Shown: positions 36,910 through 45,968, numbered from the stretch's first letter. The stretch: 64,000 bases of DNA from Sulfitobacter sp. (GCA_017854855.1 JAFMGZ010000015.1:1-64000); one strand, 5' to 3'. The notes: generated from the sequence alone by a model not told the origin. Numbers and translations are program-made.

Positions 36910-38223
36910 TTAATCAGGCAAGTCGAAAATCTGACCGGGGTAAATCAGGTCCGGATTCCTGATCGCGTCCTTGTTGGCCTCAAAGACACGCACATAGAGC
37001 GCGCCATCACCGTATCTGTCCCGCGCAATGGCCCAAAGGGTGCTGCCTTGTTGTACCGTGATCGCCTTGACGGGGCCACCCTGTGCCGCCGCAGCTGCCA
37101 GCAGCGATGCAGGCTCTCGTTTGAACGGGGTCTCGACCCGGCTGGTGACCTGACCATCGGCGGCCACCTCGTCGACACGCAGGGTATAGATGCCTTCGTC
37201 TACGTTTGGCAGGTTGCCGCGCCAGCGGCCCCGTTCATCCACCGGCAGGTTCGCGATTGCCGCGTTGTCCAGGTAGACACGTACCGCCGATGTATCGGCC
37301 TGCGCGCGGCCAGACAGCTGCACATCGCCAAGATTGGAATAGCTGATTGTGTCAATCGCTACATTATCCATGACCTCTGGGCTTTGGGTATTGAGCAGTT
37401 CCACCCCGTCCGCAGTGGAGCGTAGCACGGCCACGGCCTCTGGTGCTGGCTGTTCTGCCTCGGCAGTGGTTGTTTCGGCGGTTTCCACAGGCTGGGTCAC
37501 TGGCTGGGTCACAGGCGCTGTAACTGGCGCTGTAAATGGCGCTGTCACTGGCGCGGCCGGCTGACTTTCGGTCGCAGGGACAGTTTGGGCGGTTTGTTGC
37601 GTTGGTTCAGACGCTGCCTCGTCCGAGGGTGAGGCTGGTGGCTGTGCTGCAGCCTGAGCCGTCACCGCAGGCTCTGCGGGTGCGGGGGCCTCTTGTTGTG
37701 GCTGTGGCTCTTCTGTGACTTCTGCAGGGGCCTGTGCAATTACAACCGGTGCCGCGAGCGGGGCCAGAATAATCTCATCCTCCGAAGTCATTTCGGTACC
37801 TTCGACCACCTGTAAAAGGGTCAGGACATGCGCCTGGCCGTCTGGCGGGATCATCGCGATCGTGGCAAATTTGCCGGCGCGGTCCGACGTCGCGCTGCCG
37901 ATGGGGGTCCCGTCTTGCAACAAGGTGATCTCTGTCTCCGGCGCACCCCGCCCTGCGATGACCGTCATGCCGTCGGGCTCGCGCCGCACTTCATCAAATG
38001 TTGGGCGCGGGACGGGCAACGCTTTGGGCTCTGACGGTGGGACACTCGCCACCTCTGCCGCAGGAGGCTGCGACAAAGCAGCGGGCTGAATCGCAGTCTC
38101 TGACACCGGTTCGGCATTGCGTTTGGACTGAACGAAAAAACCCGCTGCAATCAACACAGCGCAAAGGATGCCAAACATAACGGCACCCGAGCTTCCATTT
38201 AACCTGGCAAACAAATCACGCAT
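36910..38223 (-). CDS. LysM domain protein with low-complexity linker
   Basis: 437 residues: a short cytoplasmic N-terminus, an anchor helix at about 13-31 (GAVMFGILCAVLIAAGFFV), an Ig-like segment around 80-150 (GMTVIAGRGAPETEITLLQDGTPIGSATSDRAGKFA), a Pro/Ala/Glu/Thr-rich linker (about 160-260), a second Ig-like segment (QLSGRAQADTSAVRVYLDN) and a C-terminal LysM module at about 391-435 (ITVQQGSTLWAIARDRYGDG...NPDLIYPGQIFDLP). LysM binds peptidoglycan, so it probably spans the periplasm from membrane to wall. This architecture is common in Rhodobacteraceae; the function is not established. Confidence 0.88.
   Translation of the reverse strand: MRDLFARLNGSSGAVMFGILCAVLIAAGFFVQSKRNAEPVSETAIQPAALSQPPAAEVASVPPSEPKALPVPRPTFDEVRREPDGMTVIAGRGAPETEITLLQDGTPIGSATSDRAGKFATIAMIPPDGQAHVLTLLQVVEGTEMTSEDEIILAPLAAPVVIAQAPAEVTEEPQPQQEAPAPAEPAVTAQAAAQPPASPSDEAASEPTQQTAQTVPATESQPAAPVTAPFTAPVTAPVTQPVTQPVETAETTTAEAEQPAPEAVAVLRSTADGVELLNTQSPEVMDNVAIDTISYSNLGDVQLSGRAQADTSAVRVYLDNAAIANLPVDERGRWRGNLPNVDEGIYTLRVDEVAADGQVTSRVETPFKREPASLLAAAAAQGGPVKAITVQQGSTLWAIARDRYGDGALYVRVFEANKDAIRNPDLIYPGQIFDLPD
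37490..37549 (-). repeat. Five tandem 12-bp units coding (A/Q)PVT-type tetrapeptides
   Basis: Units start at 37490, 37502, 37514, 37526 and 37538, differing by a few bases. They code the TAPVTAPVTQPVTQPV part of the LysM protein linker. The tract is prone to slippage, so linker length may vary between strains. Confidence 0.85.
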
Positions 38224-38326
38224 GTCGCATCATCCCACTTGGTTGAGCCTTATTAGCAAGCAGGCTAACAGGGGTCAAAACACGGCATCTCACAGCGCTG
38301 AAATTTTGCAAGGAAAAGGCGACGTT

Positions 38327-38878
38327 ATGGCTCCGAAATCTGTCTGCGTATACTGCGGTTCCCGTCCGGGAAATGATCCGGCCTATATGGCTGACGCCGA
38401 AAGGCTCGGGACCGGGCTGGCCCTTGCCGGTGTGCGGTTGGTCTATGGGGCGGGCGATGTGGGGCTGATGGGGGCTGTCGCGCGTGCAGCACAGACAGCG
38501 GGCGGCGACACCTTTGGGGTGATCCCCAAACACCTTGTGGAGTGGGAGGTGGGCAAGACCGACCTGACCACCTATGTCGTGACAGAGACCATGCATGAGC
38601 GCAAAAAGGTGATGTTCATGAACTGCGATGCCGTCGTTGTCCTGCCGGGCGGTGCCGGATCGCTGGATGAGCTGTTCGAAGTGCTGACCTGGCGGCAATT
38701 GGGACTGCATGAAAAGCCGGTTTTTCTAGTGAATACAAAAGGCTACTGGGATCCTTTGCTGGCGCTTCTGGACCATGTCGTCAGCAGTGGTTTTGCCGAT
38801 GCAACGCTCTTGCGATATGTCGAGGCGGTGGATGACGCGGCAGCGGCCTTGGCCGGGCTGGCCAAGCTGGATCATTGA
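38327..38878 (+). CDS. LOG-family (TIGR00730) nucleotide hydrolase, lysine-decarboxylase-like fold
   Basis: 183 residues from ATG 38327 with AAGGAAAAGG upstream. Rossmann-type N-terminus MAPKSVCVYCGSRPG, then VYGAGDVGLMGAVARAA, MHERKKVMF at 89-97 and PGGAGSLDE at 107-115, which fits the GGxG(T/S)xxE signature. Family members hydrolyse cytokinin riboside 5'-monophosphate, AMP or related nucleotides to free base and ribose 5-phosphate. The old lysine-decarboxylase label is not supported for this family. It is divergent from the LysM gene. Confidence 0.9.
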   Translation: MAPKSVCVYCGSRPGNDPAYMADAERLGTGLALAGVRLVYGAGDVGLMGAVARAAQTAGGDTFGVIPKHLVEWEVGKTDLTTYVVTETMHERKKVMFMNCDAVVVLPGGAGSLDELFEVLTWRQLGLHEKPVFLVNTKGYWDPLLALLDHVVSSGFADATLLRYVEAVDDAAAALAGLAKLDH

Positions 38879-39167
38879 TGACCCATGATCGCATCCGGAC
38901 GGCCCAGCGGTTCATGTGCAGTTTCTGACGAGGAGCCTGACGCAGGCATGACCGGACCTTGCGGTCATGCGGTGATGCGCGGCGCGTATTGACCCGCTGG
39001 GCTACTGGCCTGCCCACCCGGTCCGCTGCACTGGTTGCGGATCAGGGCTTTGGCACATGGTCAAGTCGCCCCTGCCGCCGCCCCTCGCATCTCCAGCGGC
39101 GGCGTTAGAGGCCGCTGATGGCTGTGGCCTGTTTGCCACAAATCCCCCTTTGACCTGATGCAGGTTT
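38879..39167. other. 289-base gene-free stretch with two hairpins
   Basis: No convincing gene on either strand. Two perfect inverted repeats are present: GCATGACCG/CGGTCATGC (38946-38954 and 38962-38970) and GCCGCCGC/GCGGCGGC (39074-39081 and 39096-39103). The region separates the convergent LOG and histidine kinase genes. It could hold 3' ends or a small RNA, for which I have no direct support. Confidence 0.5.
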
Positions 39168-40577
39168 TCAAGAGGCCACCCAGGACGGGCCAGATATCAC
39201 GCTGGAACGTGGTTGCGGAAAGGTCAGTCGAAAGATTGATCCGCGCGGGGTCGCCCGATCCACGGTGATCTGTCCACCCCATGCAGCCACACTGTTTCGC
39301 ACAAAGGAAAGGCCAAGCCCGCTGCTGTCCGATTTCGACAGTTTCGTGAAGGGTTCAAAAACGGTGGCCACGCAATTTTCGGGAATTCCCGGCCCATCGT
39401 CTTCGACTTCGATCACGGTTTCATCCCCTTTGGCATAGCCCCGGATCAAGACGTTGCCATTGTTTTTGTCGTGATGTTTGATCGCGTTGGAAATAAGGTT
39501 TCGCATCACCATGTCGAATACCGTGGGGTTCGCCCAGACATGGGGGATGACCCCCAGAACCTGTACCGAAAACCCGTTTCTGAAAGACGCCAAGGGCGCG
39601 ATGTCCTTGATCCGCTGGTCCGGCAATACGATCTGCGGGTCACAAGATGCGCCTTCGGCCCGCGCAAAATTCAGCAGATCAGTGATCAATGTCGACATGT
39701 CCCTTGTCAGATCGCCAAGCAGCGCAAGGTGTTTGATTGTCTCTTGGGGCAGCGTGATCCCTGCCTCTCTCATGTCCTCGACAATGAAATCCAGCAGCGC
39801 CTTTTGCTTTAACAGGGGCCCGCGCAGATCATGGGCCGCGATGCTGGAAAACGACAGAAGATCGCTGTTTTTCTGCTTTAGGTCAGACTGTTGCGCAGCA
39901 ACCCTTGTCTGGTCCTCAAAGGCTTTGGTCGTCTCTGCCTGAAGCGATGCAAAGTGGCCCTGCCCAATCGGAAATAGCCGCAGATCGAACACTTTGCCGT
40001 CGCCATGGTGCACCAGCTGATGCAGGCTGTGCCCAGAGCGCAGACGCTCTTTGATCCGCTGGGCCAGGGCTTCGGTGTCGCCCTGTGCGATCCCTTGCAT
40101 CAGGTTTTCCACCGGGCTGTCACCCATGTGGAACTGCGTCACCTCTGCGCTTTTGGCGATATGGTTCACCAGGGTTCGAAAGCCGCCCTTGTCACCATTA
40201 TTGCCCTGCACCAATTCAAGCTGTTGGTCGAAAATGGCGATTGTCGTCTGCGCCCCTTCCAAGGTTTCAACCAGCATTCGGTTGGCCGTGATTGCGTCTG
40301 AAAGATCCGCAAGGCGTCTGCGCAGCAAGATGGAAAGAGAGGCCAGAAGCAAGCCGGCGGTTGACGCGGCGACGGTCACAGGGACGAACAGCGGATGGTC
40401 AAGCAGCCCTGCATCCGGCGGAGGGCAAGAAACGCATGATGCCTGCCCTTGCGCGATATCGGAACGGGGCTGGGCGGGTATGTCAGCACGCCCCTGCTGC
40501 GCCCCGGCAGGAAGCGCCGCCAGCGCAATGATGAAGACCAGCAAAACCATCTGAAAACTGCGCAGAAATGCGTTCAT
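39168..40577 (-). CDS. Orphan membrane sensor histidine kinase
   Basis: 469 residues from ATG 40577, which gives a clean signal-like N-terminus (MNAFLRSFQMVLLVFIIALAALPAGAQQ); ATG 40598 adds seven residues. A short periplasmic part contains CVSCPPP. A membrane helix lies at about 68-87, then a PAS-like region (AQTTIAIFDQQLELVQGN, then FDLRLFPIGQGHF). The HisKA H-box is SSIAAHDLRGPL. The ATPase domain shows the N-box RNLISNAIKHH, G1 EVEDDGPGIPE and G2 SSGLGLSFVRN. No response regulator gene is next to it. The signal is unknown; the N-terminal cysteine pair might sense redox or metal. Confidence 0.88.
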   Translation of the reverse strand: MNAFLRSFQMVLLVFIIALAALPAGAQQGRADIPAQPRSDIAQGQASCVSCPPPDAGLLDHPLFVPVTVAASTAGLLLASLSILLRRRLADLSDAITANRMLVETLEGAQTTIAIFDQQLELVQGNNGDKGGFRTLVNHIAKSAEVTQFHMGDSPVENLMQGIAQGDTEALAQRIKERLRSGHSLHQLVHHGDGKVFDLRLFPIGQGHFASLQAETTKAFEDQTRVAAQQSDLKQKNSDLLSFSSIAAHDLRGPLLKQKALLDFIVEDMREAGITLPQETIKHLALLGDLTRDMSTLITDLLNFARAEGASCDPQIVLPDQRIKDIAPLASFRNGFSVQVLGVIPHVWANPTVFDMVMRNLISNAIKHHDKNNGNVLIRGYAKGDETVIEVEDDGPGIPENCVATVFEPFTKLSKSDSSGLGLSFVRNSVAAWGGQITVDRATPRGSIFRLTFPQPRSSVISGPSWVAS

Positions 40578-40681
40578 GACCCTGACCCCGACCCTCATTT
40601 AGGATCAGACTATTCGGAGCATGTTAATTTGCAGTTTAGAGTGCCTTTCCCGCATCACCAGGATGGCCAACATACTGCAAT

Positions 40682-40715
40682 AAAAGAAAAACCCCCGCAG
40701 TCCATGCTGCGGGGG
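40682..40715 (-). terminator. Rho-independent terminator of sodB
   Basis: On the minus strand a 9-bp stem (CCCCCGCAG / CTGCGGGGG, loop CATGGA) is followed by a run of T with one C (complement of 40682-40691). It begins 70 bases after the sodB stop codon. Confidence 0.88.
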
Positions 40716-40784
40716 CCCATCATCTGACATTATAAATCCGCGCGTTCCGGCCAGTCAAATGGCGGAACGTCAGGACTGGTGTCA

Positions 40785-41384
40785 TCACATGCGAGAGGCG
40801 ACGTTTTCCCAGTTCACCAGGTTGTCGAGGAAGTTCGACAGGTAGTCAGGGCGCGCATTGCGGAAGTCGATGTAATAGGAATGCTCCCAGACGTCACACC
40901 CCAGCAAGGCTGTCTGACCAAAGCACAGCGGGTTCACGCCGTTCTCGGTCTTGGTCACTTTCAGACCACCGTCGGTGTCCTTGACCAGCCAGGCCCAACC
41001 AGAACCGAACTGACCGGCACCTGCCGCTTTGAATTCGGTCATCATCTTGTCGACGGAGCCAAAGCTGTCGATGATCGCTTTTTCAAGCTCACCTGGCATC
41101 TTGCTGTCGCCGGGGCCCATCATTTCCCAGAACTGGTTGTGGTTCCACAGCTGGCTGATGTTGTTAAAGATGCCGTTCTGCGCAACCGCAGAGGCATTAT
41201 AGGTGCCCTTGATGATCTCTTCGAGGGATTTGCCGGCCCATTCGGTGCCTTCAATCGCTTTGTTCCCATTCACGACATAGGCATTGTGGTGCTTGTCATG
41301 GTGAAACTCCAGCGTCTCTGCGCTCATGCCTTTGGATGCAAGGGCGTCGTGGGCATAGGGAAGATCGGGAAGTTCAAAAGCCAT
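40785..41384 (-). CDS. sodB: Superoxide dismutase, iron type
   Basis: Converts superoxide to oxygen and peroxide in the cytoplasm. 199 residues from the start preceded by AAGGAGG. Metal ligands by alignment to E. coli SodB are His28 (LEFHHDKHHNAYV), His82 (LWNHNQFW), Asp164 and His168 (DVWEHSYY). Gln78 in SQLWNH replaces the Gly seen in Mn enzymes, pointing to Fe or cambialistic use. It is monocistronic, with a 16-bp palindrome in the promoter area and a strong terminator, suggesting dedicated metal or redox control. Confidence 0.95.
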   Translation of the reverse strand: MAFELPDLPYAHDALASKGMSAETLEFHHDKHHNAYVVNGNKAIEGTEWAGKSLEEIIKGTYNASAVAQNGIFNNISQLWNHNQFWEMMGPGDSKMPGELEKAIIDSFGSVDKMMTEFKAAGAGQFGSGWAWLVKDTDGGLKVTKTENGVNPLCFGQTALLGCDVWEHSYYIDFRNARPDYLSNFLDNLVNWENVASRM

Positions 41385-41426
41385 GTGCTGGGCCTCCTTG
41401 GTGTTTCATTACTCTTAGATCAAATG

Positions 41427-41442
41427 GAGTGCATATGCACTC
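41427..41442 (-). promoter_or_regulatory. 16-bp perfect palindrome in the sodB promoter
   Basis: GAGTGCATATGCACTC lies 43-58 bases upstream of the sodB start. On the minus strand TTGACG (complement of 41445-41450) precedes it and could be the -35 box, so a bound protein would sit in the promoter spacer. The regulator is not identifiable from the site. Confidence 0.55.
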
Positions 41443-41482
41443 TTCGTCAAGGTCCGCCGGGGGGAAAGGTGAGCCTTTTGTG

Positions 41483-41914
41483 CTATTCGGACCGTTTCCG
41501 GCAAAGTCCGGTGCCGCGCAGGCCTGTATCAAAGCTGCGCGGGCCTGCCGTCAGCTCCATTCTGCCGGTGGCCTTTGCGATAGAGGCACGGTAGTCGAAA
41601 TAGGCAAAGCTGCGGCCATTGTCGGCGCGCACATTTTGCAGGCTCCATTTTAGGGTCAGGCGTTTTGCATCGTCGCGCAATATGGTGGCAATCACAGGCG
41701 TGGGTGAAAACGCCAAAGTCAGCGCATCCACCACCTGCACCTCGCCCTGCGCTGGCAGAACGATTGCAATCTTGGGTGAGATCCATCCCTGCCCCCGCTC
41801 AGGTTCAGCGATGTCGCACTCATACAGAAACCCTGCCGCAACATTGGCTTGCGCTGAAGTGCACAACATTGCGGCCCCAAAGCTGGCGGCAATTAACACG
41901 AGGCGAGGCGACAT
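41483..41914 (-). CDS. Secreted hypothetical protein
   Basis: 143 residues from ATG 41914 (AAAGGA upstream). A signal peptide is evident (MSPRLVLIAASFGAAMLCTSAQA-N). The mature part begins VAAGFLYECDIAEPERGQGWISPKIAIVLPAQGEVQVVD, then RLTLKWSLQNVRADNGRSFAYFDYRASIAKATGRMELTA and a C-terminal GLCRKRSE. It has two cysteines, likely a disulfide. The repeated beta-strand pattern suggests a small beta-barrel periplasmic protein. I know similar unnamed proteins in Rhodobacteraceae but no function. Confidence 0.75.
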   Translation of the reverse strand: MSPRLVLIAASFGAAMLCTSAQANVAAGFLYECDIAEPERGQGWISPKIAIVLPAQGEVQVVDALTLAFSPTPVIATILRDDAKRLTLKWSLQNVRADNGRSFAYFDYRASIAKATGRMELTAGPRSFDTGLRGTGLCRKRSE

Positions 41915-41991
41915 GCGCGTCCTTTCTGCTGTAATTTCACCGTACCTACAGCAGCAGGGCCGCGCGACAACCTGCAAACGTGACAGGGGCC

Positions 41992-42561
41992 TTAGAAGTG
42001 GCCCACTTCGGACCCCGTTTTGGCGGCATTGTTGAGGATATCGAACATATATTGCGCAACAGAGCGGAAACACACGACCTGAATGACATCTGCTTCGGGC
42101 ATCCAGAAGGCCGCCGGAACCTGCGCAAAACGGGTGCGGCGGAACATACCAATGGTGAACGCCGCCTCATCCATGTCAACAGGGGCCAGTTTGGCGACTA
42201 CTTCGCGAACCTTGGGGCTGCGGACGCGGAAAACCGCTCTGGCGTCAGAGACGTTGACAGCCAGGGCGTGATGCTTGGCCAGTGCTGTTTGCAGGTTTTC
42301 CAGGCGGTCATGCACTTCGGCGTAGGGGCACATGATCAGGACTTCGTCGGGGGACATCCATGCCATGCCCTGATCGCCCTGCGTGGCGCAGCGGCGCTGT
42401 TCGGGAAATGTCATGCCACTGGCCGCGACGGCTGCCTTGACGACCGCCTTGTTGGCGAAATCGCCGCGCAGGGTGATCATGCCCACCGGGCCGATCTCAG
42501 TCACCGTTGCAAAGCCTGCGGTGCCTTTTGCGCCTTTGAGCGCTGTAACCGGATCAGACAT
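41992..42561 (-). CDS. soxG: Sarcosine oxidase gamma subunit
   Basis: 189 residues from ATG 42561, which overlaps the end of soxA by eight bases. Marks of the family are VTEIGPVGMITLRGDFA, WMSPDEVLIMCPYAEV, VNVSDARAVFRVRSPKVREVVAKLAPVDM and FRRTRFAQVPAAFWM, a GcvT/TrmE-like fold. The gamma chain completes the heterotetramer that oxidises sarcosine to glycine, passing the one-carbon unit to tetrahydrofolate. It is the last gene of soxBDAG. Confidence 0.93.
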   Translation of the reverse strand: MSDPVTALKGAKGTAGFATVTEIGPVGMITLRGDFANKAVVKAAVAASGMTFPEQRRCATQGDQGMAWMSPDEVLIMCPYAEVHDRLENLQTALAKHHALAVNVSDARAVFRVRSPKVREVVAKLAPVDMDEAAFTIGMFRRTRFAQVPAAFWMPEADVIQVVCFRSVAQYMFDILNNAAKTGSEVGHF

Positions 42562-45500
42562 TCTGCTTCTCCCCTTCCTTGTCATAGAACACGGGGTCTA
42601 CGATCTTGGCTTCATAGGTCTTGCCGTCCGTTCCCGGAAAGCTCAGGACTTCGCCCATCCGGTCAGGGCCATTGTGGACCAGACCCATTGCAATCCCTCT
42701 GCCCAAGGTGGGCGAATGATAGGTCGAGGTCACACGGCCGATCATGTTGCGCTGACCGTTCTCATTGGTGCCTTCGCCAACCGCATAGGCCCCGTCCGGC
42801 AAGGTCGATCCATCAAGGGTTTCAAGCCCGACCAGTTTCCAGCGGTTCGGGTCGGTCATGTGACTACGCTCTTGCGCGCGTTTGCCGATGAAATCGTCTT
42901 TCTTTTTGGAAATCGCCCAGTTCAGCCCCAGATCCTGCGGGATCACGGTCCCGTCGGTTTCATCGCCGATCATGATAAAGCCTTTTTCCGCGCGCAGAAT
43001 GTGCAGACATTCAGTCCCGTAAGGCATGGCACCCAGATCAGCCCCCACAGCCATCAGCGCATCCCAGAAGGCCTGTCCATGGCTGGCATCCACAGCAATC
43101 TCATAGCTCAGCTCGCCCGAGAAGGAGATCCGGTAGACGCGGCAGTTGAACCCGCCCAGCGTGCCATCCGCCCAATCCATAAAGCCCAGCGCCTCTTTGG
43201 ACACATCCATTCCGCCCAGCCGCTCCAGTGCCTGTCGGGCGTTGGGGCCTACCACGGCTATCTGGGCATATTGTTCGGTGACATTGGCGACATAGACCTG
43301 CCAGTCCCACCATTCGGTCTGCAGCCATTCTTCCATATGGGCATGGATCCGCTCCGCGCCGCCTGTTGTGGTGTGGCACAGCCATGTGTCCTCGTCGATC
43401 CGGGCGACAACCCCGTCATCAATCAAGAATCCGTTTTCAGAGCACATCAAACCGTAGCGGCATTTGCCCGGCTTCAGCGTGGACATCATGTTGGTGTACA
43501 TCATGTCCAGGAACTTGCCCGCATCCGGCCCTTTGACGATGATCTTGCCCAGGGTGGAGGCATCCAGCAGCCCGAGCTTTTCACGGGTGTTCGTGACCTC
43601 GCGCATGACCGCGTCATGGGTGCTTTCGGAGCCGCGCGTAAAGGCATAGGGCCTGCGCCATTGGCCAACCGGTTCAAAGACGGCACCATTGGCCTCGTGC
43701 CAGTCGTGTAACGGCGTGCGGCGCAGGGGCTGGAAAATCTCTGCCCGCGCCTCGCCGCCGATCGCACCCAGCGAAATCGGGTGATAGGGCGGGCGGAACG
43801 TGGTGGTGCCGACGGATGGAATGTCTTGATCCAATGCACCGGCAAGCGTTGCCAGGCCGTTGATATTGCTCAGCTTGCCCTGGTCCGTCGCCATGCCAAG
43901 CGTGGTATAGCGCTTGGCGTGTTCAACCGATACGAACCCTTCCTGGGCTGCCAGCCGCACGTCGGAAACCTTGACGTCGTTTTGATAGTCCAGCCATGAT
44001 TTCGCCCGCAGTTTCGCGCTGGCACCATGGGGCATCATCCAGACCGGTGCCATGGGGGATTCCTCACGACGTTCAGCAACCGGCGAGGTCACCTCTTTGG
44101 GCAGTTTCATGTCCAGGCAGGTGATCACACCTTCGGCCGCCGCATGTGCGTCATGCAACACGTCATCCAGAGCAAACATGCCAGAAGCCGCGCCCGCCGG
44201 TGTGACAAAGCCCATGCCGTCGGCCCCCTTGGGAGGATTATCCACATCGGGGCTGAAACAGGCATGGGTGGTGTCCCAACGCAATTTGCCGCCACAATGG
44301 GACCAAAGATGCACCACCGGGGACCATCCCCCCGACATCGCAACCGCATCGCATGCGATTTCCTCCAGCACAGCCCCTTCGCCCGCCTGCGAACAGATGG
44401 CCACACCGGTCACGCGCTTGCCGCCTTTGACCGATGACACCCCATGTCCCATCATGACGCGAATGCCCAGCGCCTTGGCCTGGGCCACCAAGCCCCGATC
44501 ATCGGGCAGCACCCGTGCATCAAGAATCACAGGCACGCTAAGGCCTGAATTTTTAAGCGCAATTGCGGTAAGATAGGCATTGTCATTGTTGGTGACGACC
44601 ACCGTGCGATCGCCGACGGAGACCCCGTAGTTGACCACATAGTCACGCACCGCCGACGCCAGCATGACACCGGGAATATCATTTCCCGCAAAGCTAAGCG
44701 GGCGTTCTATCGCGCCGGTCGCAGTGATGATCTGGGCTGCGCGGATCCGCCACAAACGATGGCGCGGGCCCGCAGAGCCCGGCGCATGATCGGTCAACCG
44801 TTCATAGCCCAGCGCATAGCCATGGTCATAAACCCCTGCCCCCATTGTGCGCAGACGCAACTGGACATTATCCATTGATTGTAGGGCCTTGAGAGTTTCA
44901 TCCACAAAGTTGTCCACAGATGCACCGTCGACAACACCGCCGTCCACCGGCGCACGGCCACCCCAATGGTCCGTCTGTTCCAACAAGATCACCCGCGCGC
45001 CCGCCTTGCCCGCAGTCAGTGCGGCCTGCAACCCCGCGACACCACCGCCCACGACAAGCACGTCGCAAAAGGCATGGAAATGCTCATAGGTGTCGACATC
45101 GCGTTCCTTGGGCGCTTTGCCCAGACCCGCAGAGTGGCGGATGATCGGCTCGTAGACATGTTTCCAGAAGCTGCGCGGATACATGAACATCTTGTAATAG
45201 AAACCCGCAGGCAAAAACCGGCTGAGACGCGCATTGATGGCCCCCACATCGAACTCGAGGCTGGGCCAGTGGTTCTGGCTTGTGGCCTCAAGACCGTCAA
45301 AGAGTTCCGTGGTTGTCACCCGCTGGTTCGGTTCAAACCGCCCCTCACGGCCCAGATTGACAAGCGCATTGGGTTCCTCTGCCCCGGATGCCACGACGCC
45401 GCGTGGGCGGTGGTATTTGAAGGATCGGCCCATCAGCATCTGGTCATTGGCCAGCAGAGCGGAAGCCAGCGTATCCCCACGGTACCCACGCAGTTTCTTG

Positions 45501-45571
45501 CCGTTGAAGGAAAACGACATCGGTTGGGACGTGTCGATCAGGCGGCCGGGTGTGGCAAGACGTGTGCTCAT
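42554..45571 (-). CDS. soxA: Sarcosine oxidase alpha subunit
   Basis: 1005 residues. The N-terminus has a ferredoxin-like SoxA_A3 part (FNGKKLRGYRGDTLASALLAND). Next is an NAD+-binding pyridine-nucleotide-disulfide domain starting DVLVVGGGVAGLQAALTAGKAGARVILLEQ near 165-195, and a second dinucleotide fold. From about 600 a GcvT-like tetrahydrofolate domain runs to the end (TLGKIIVKGPDAGKFLDMMYTN, VGPNARQALERLG, GYTLxRAEKGFIMIGDETDGTV-type signature). It forms 5,10-methylene-THF from the sarcosine methyl group. It is separated from soxD by 64 bases carrying the dispersed repeat. Confidence 0.95.
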   Translation of the reverse strand: MSTRLATPGRLIDTSQPMSFSFNGKKLRGYRGDTLASALLANDQMLMGRSFKYHRPRGVVASGAEEPNALVNLGREGRFEPNQRVTTTELFDGLEATSQNHWPSLEFDVGAINARLSRFLPAGFYYKMFMYPRSFWKHVYEPIIRHSAGLGKAPKERDVDTYEHFHAFCDVLVVGGGVAGLQAALTAGKAGARVILLEQTDHWGGRAPVDGGVVDGASVDNFVDETLKALQSMDNVQLRLRTMGAGVYDHGYALGYERLTDHAPGSAGPRHRLWRIRAAQIITATGAIERPLSFAGNDIPGVMLASAVRDYVVNYGVSVGDRTVVVTNNDNAYLTAIALKNSGLSVPVILDARVLPDDRGLVAQAKALGIRVMMGHGVSSVKGGKRVTGVAICSQAGEGAVLEEIACDAVAMSGGWSPVVHLWSHCGGKLRWDTTHACFSPDVDNPPKGADGMGFVTPAGAASGMFALDDVLHDAHAAAEGVITCLDMKLPKEVTSPVAERREESPMAPVWMMPHGASAKLRAKSWLDYQNDVKVSDVRLAAQEGFVSVEHAKRYTTLGMATDQGKLSNINGLATLAGALDQDIPSVGTTTFRPPYHPISLGAIGGEARAEIFQPLRRTPLHDWHEANGAVFEPVGQWRRPYAFTRGSESTHDAVMREVTNTREKLGLLDASTLGKIIVKGPDAGKFLDMMYTNMMSTLKPGKCRYGLMCSENGFLIDDGVVARIDEDTWLCHTTTGGAERIHAHMEEWLQTEWWDWQVYVANVTEQYAQIAVVGPNARQALERLGGMDVSKEALGFMDWADGTLGGFNCRVYRISFSGELSYEIAVDASHGQAFWDALMAVGADLGAMPYGTECLHILRAEKGFIMIGDETDGTVIPQDLGLNWAISKKKDDFIGKRAQERSHMTDPNRWKLVGLETLDGSTLPDGAYAVGEGTNENGQRNMIGRVTSTYHSPTLGRGIAMGLVHNGPDRMGEVLSFPGTDGKTYEAKIVDPVFYDKEGEKQNV

Positions 45572-45604
45572 GACTGAAACCTTTGGTACGGGCGGAGAGT
45601 GCGG

Positions 45605-45627
45605 AAGGTATTTAGGGCCAAAAAGAG
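45605..45627 (-). repeat. Dispersed intergenic repeat, copy 2
   Basis: Matches the reverse complement of 7609-7631 at 22 of 23 bases. It lies in the 64-base gap between soxD and soxA. The palindromic flank seen at copy 1 is absent, but a small GGCAGGTCATGCC dyad (45630-45642) adjoins. Confidence 0.65.
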
Positions 45628-45635
45628 GAGGCAGG

Positions 45636-45968
45636 TCATGCCTGGTCTTGTGCTGGGACCCAATCGGGGCGGCGGTCCTGGATCGTGTCGATGATCTGTT
45701 GCGGAGGGACAGATGTCTGGCCCGTATAGCTGCCGAAGACTTCCAATGTCATTGTGCAGCGCGCCACATGGAACCACTTGCCGCAGCCGTAGCGATGGTG
45801 CCAGCGCTCAAAATGCACGCCTTTGGGGTTTTTGCGCATGAACAGGTAGCTCTCAAAGTCATCCTCGGAGGAACCGGGGCCGAAGCGTTTCAGATGCGCT
45901 TCGCCATGGGCGTGGAATTCGGTTTCTTCTGCAGTGACGCCGCAGTTGGGGCAGTGGATGGTCAGCAT
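45636..45968 (-). CDS. soxD: Sarcosine oxidase delta subunit
   Basis: 110 residues from ATG 45968; longer frames extend into soxB and are discarded. Zinc-ribbon features are CPNCG at 6-10 and, in the second half, HRYGCGKWFHVARCTMT, with a conserved His in FHAHGEAHLKR. The sequence MLTIHCPNCG...FRKNPKGVHFERW-like core (here LFMRKNPKGVHFERWHH) is diagnostic of SoxD, which binds Zn and stabilises the heterotetramer. It is 43 bases downstream of soxB. Confidence 0.94.
   Translation of the reverse strand: MLTIHCPNCGVTAEETEFHAHGEAHLKRFGPGSSEDDFESYLFMRKNPKGVHFERWHHRYGCGKWFHVARCTMTLEVFGSYTGQTSVPPQQIIDTIQDRRPDWVPAQDQA

Noticed and set aside
40170-40200. GGTTCGAAA string resembling a tRNA T-arm
   Set aside because: It lies inside the histidine kinase gene and has no acceptor or anticodon stem around it; no tRNA gene was found in the window.
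40599-40680. Short unit upstream of the histidine kinase considered as a small RNA gene
   Set aside because: No promoter or own terminator; the nearby hairpin at 40682-40715 belongs to sodB on the minus strand.
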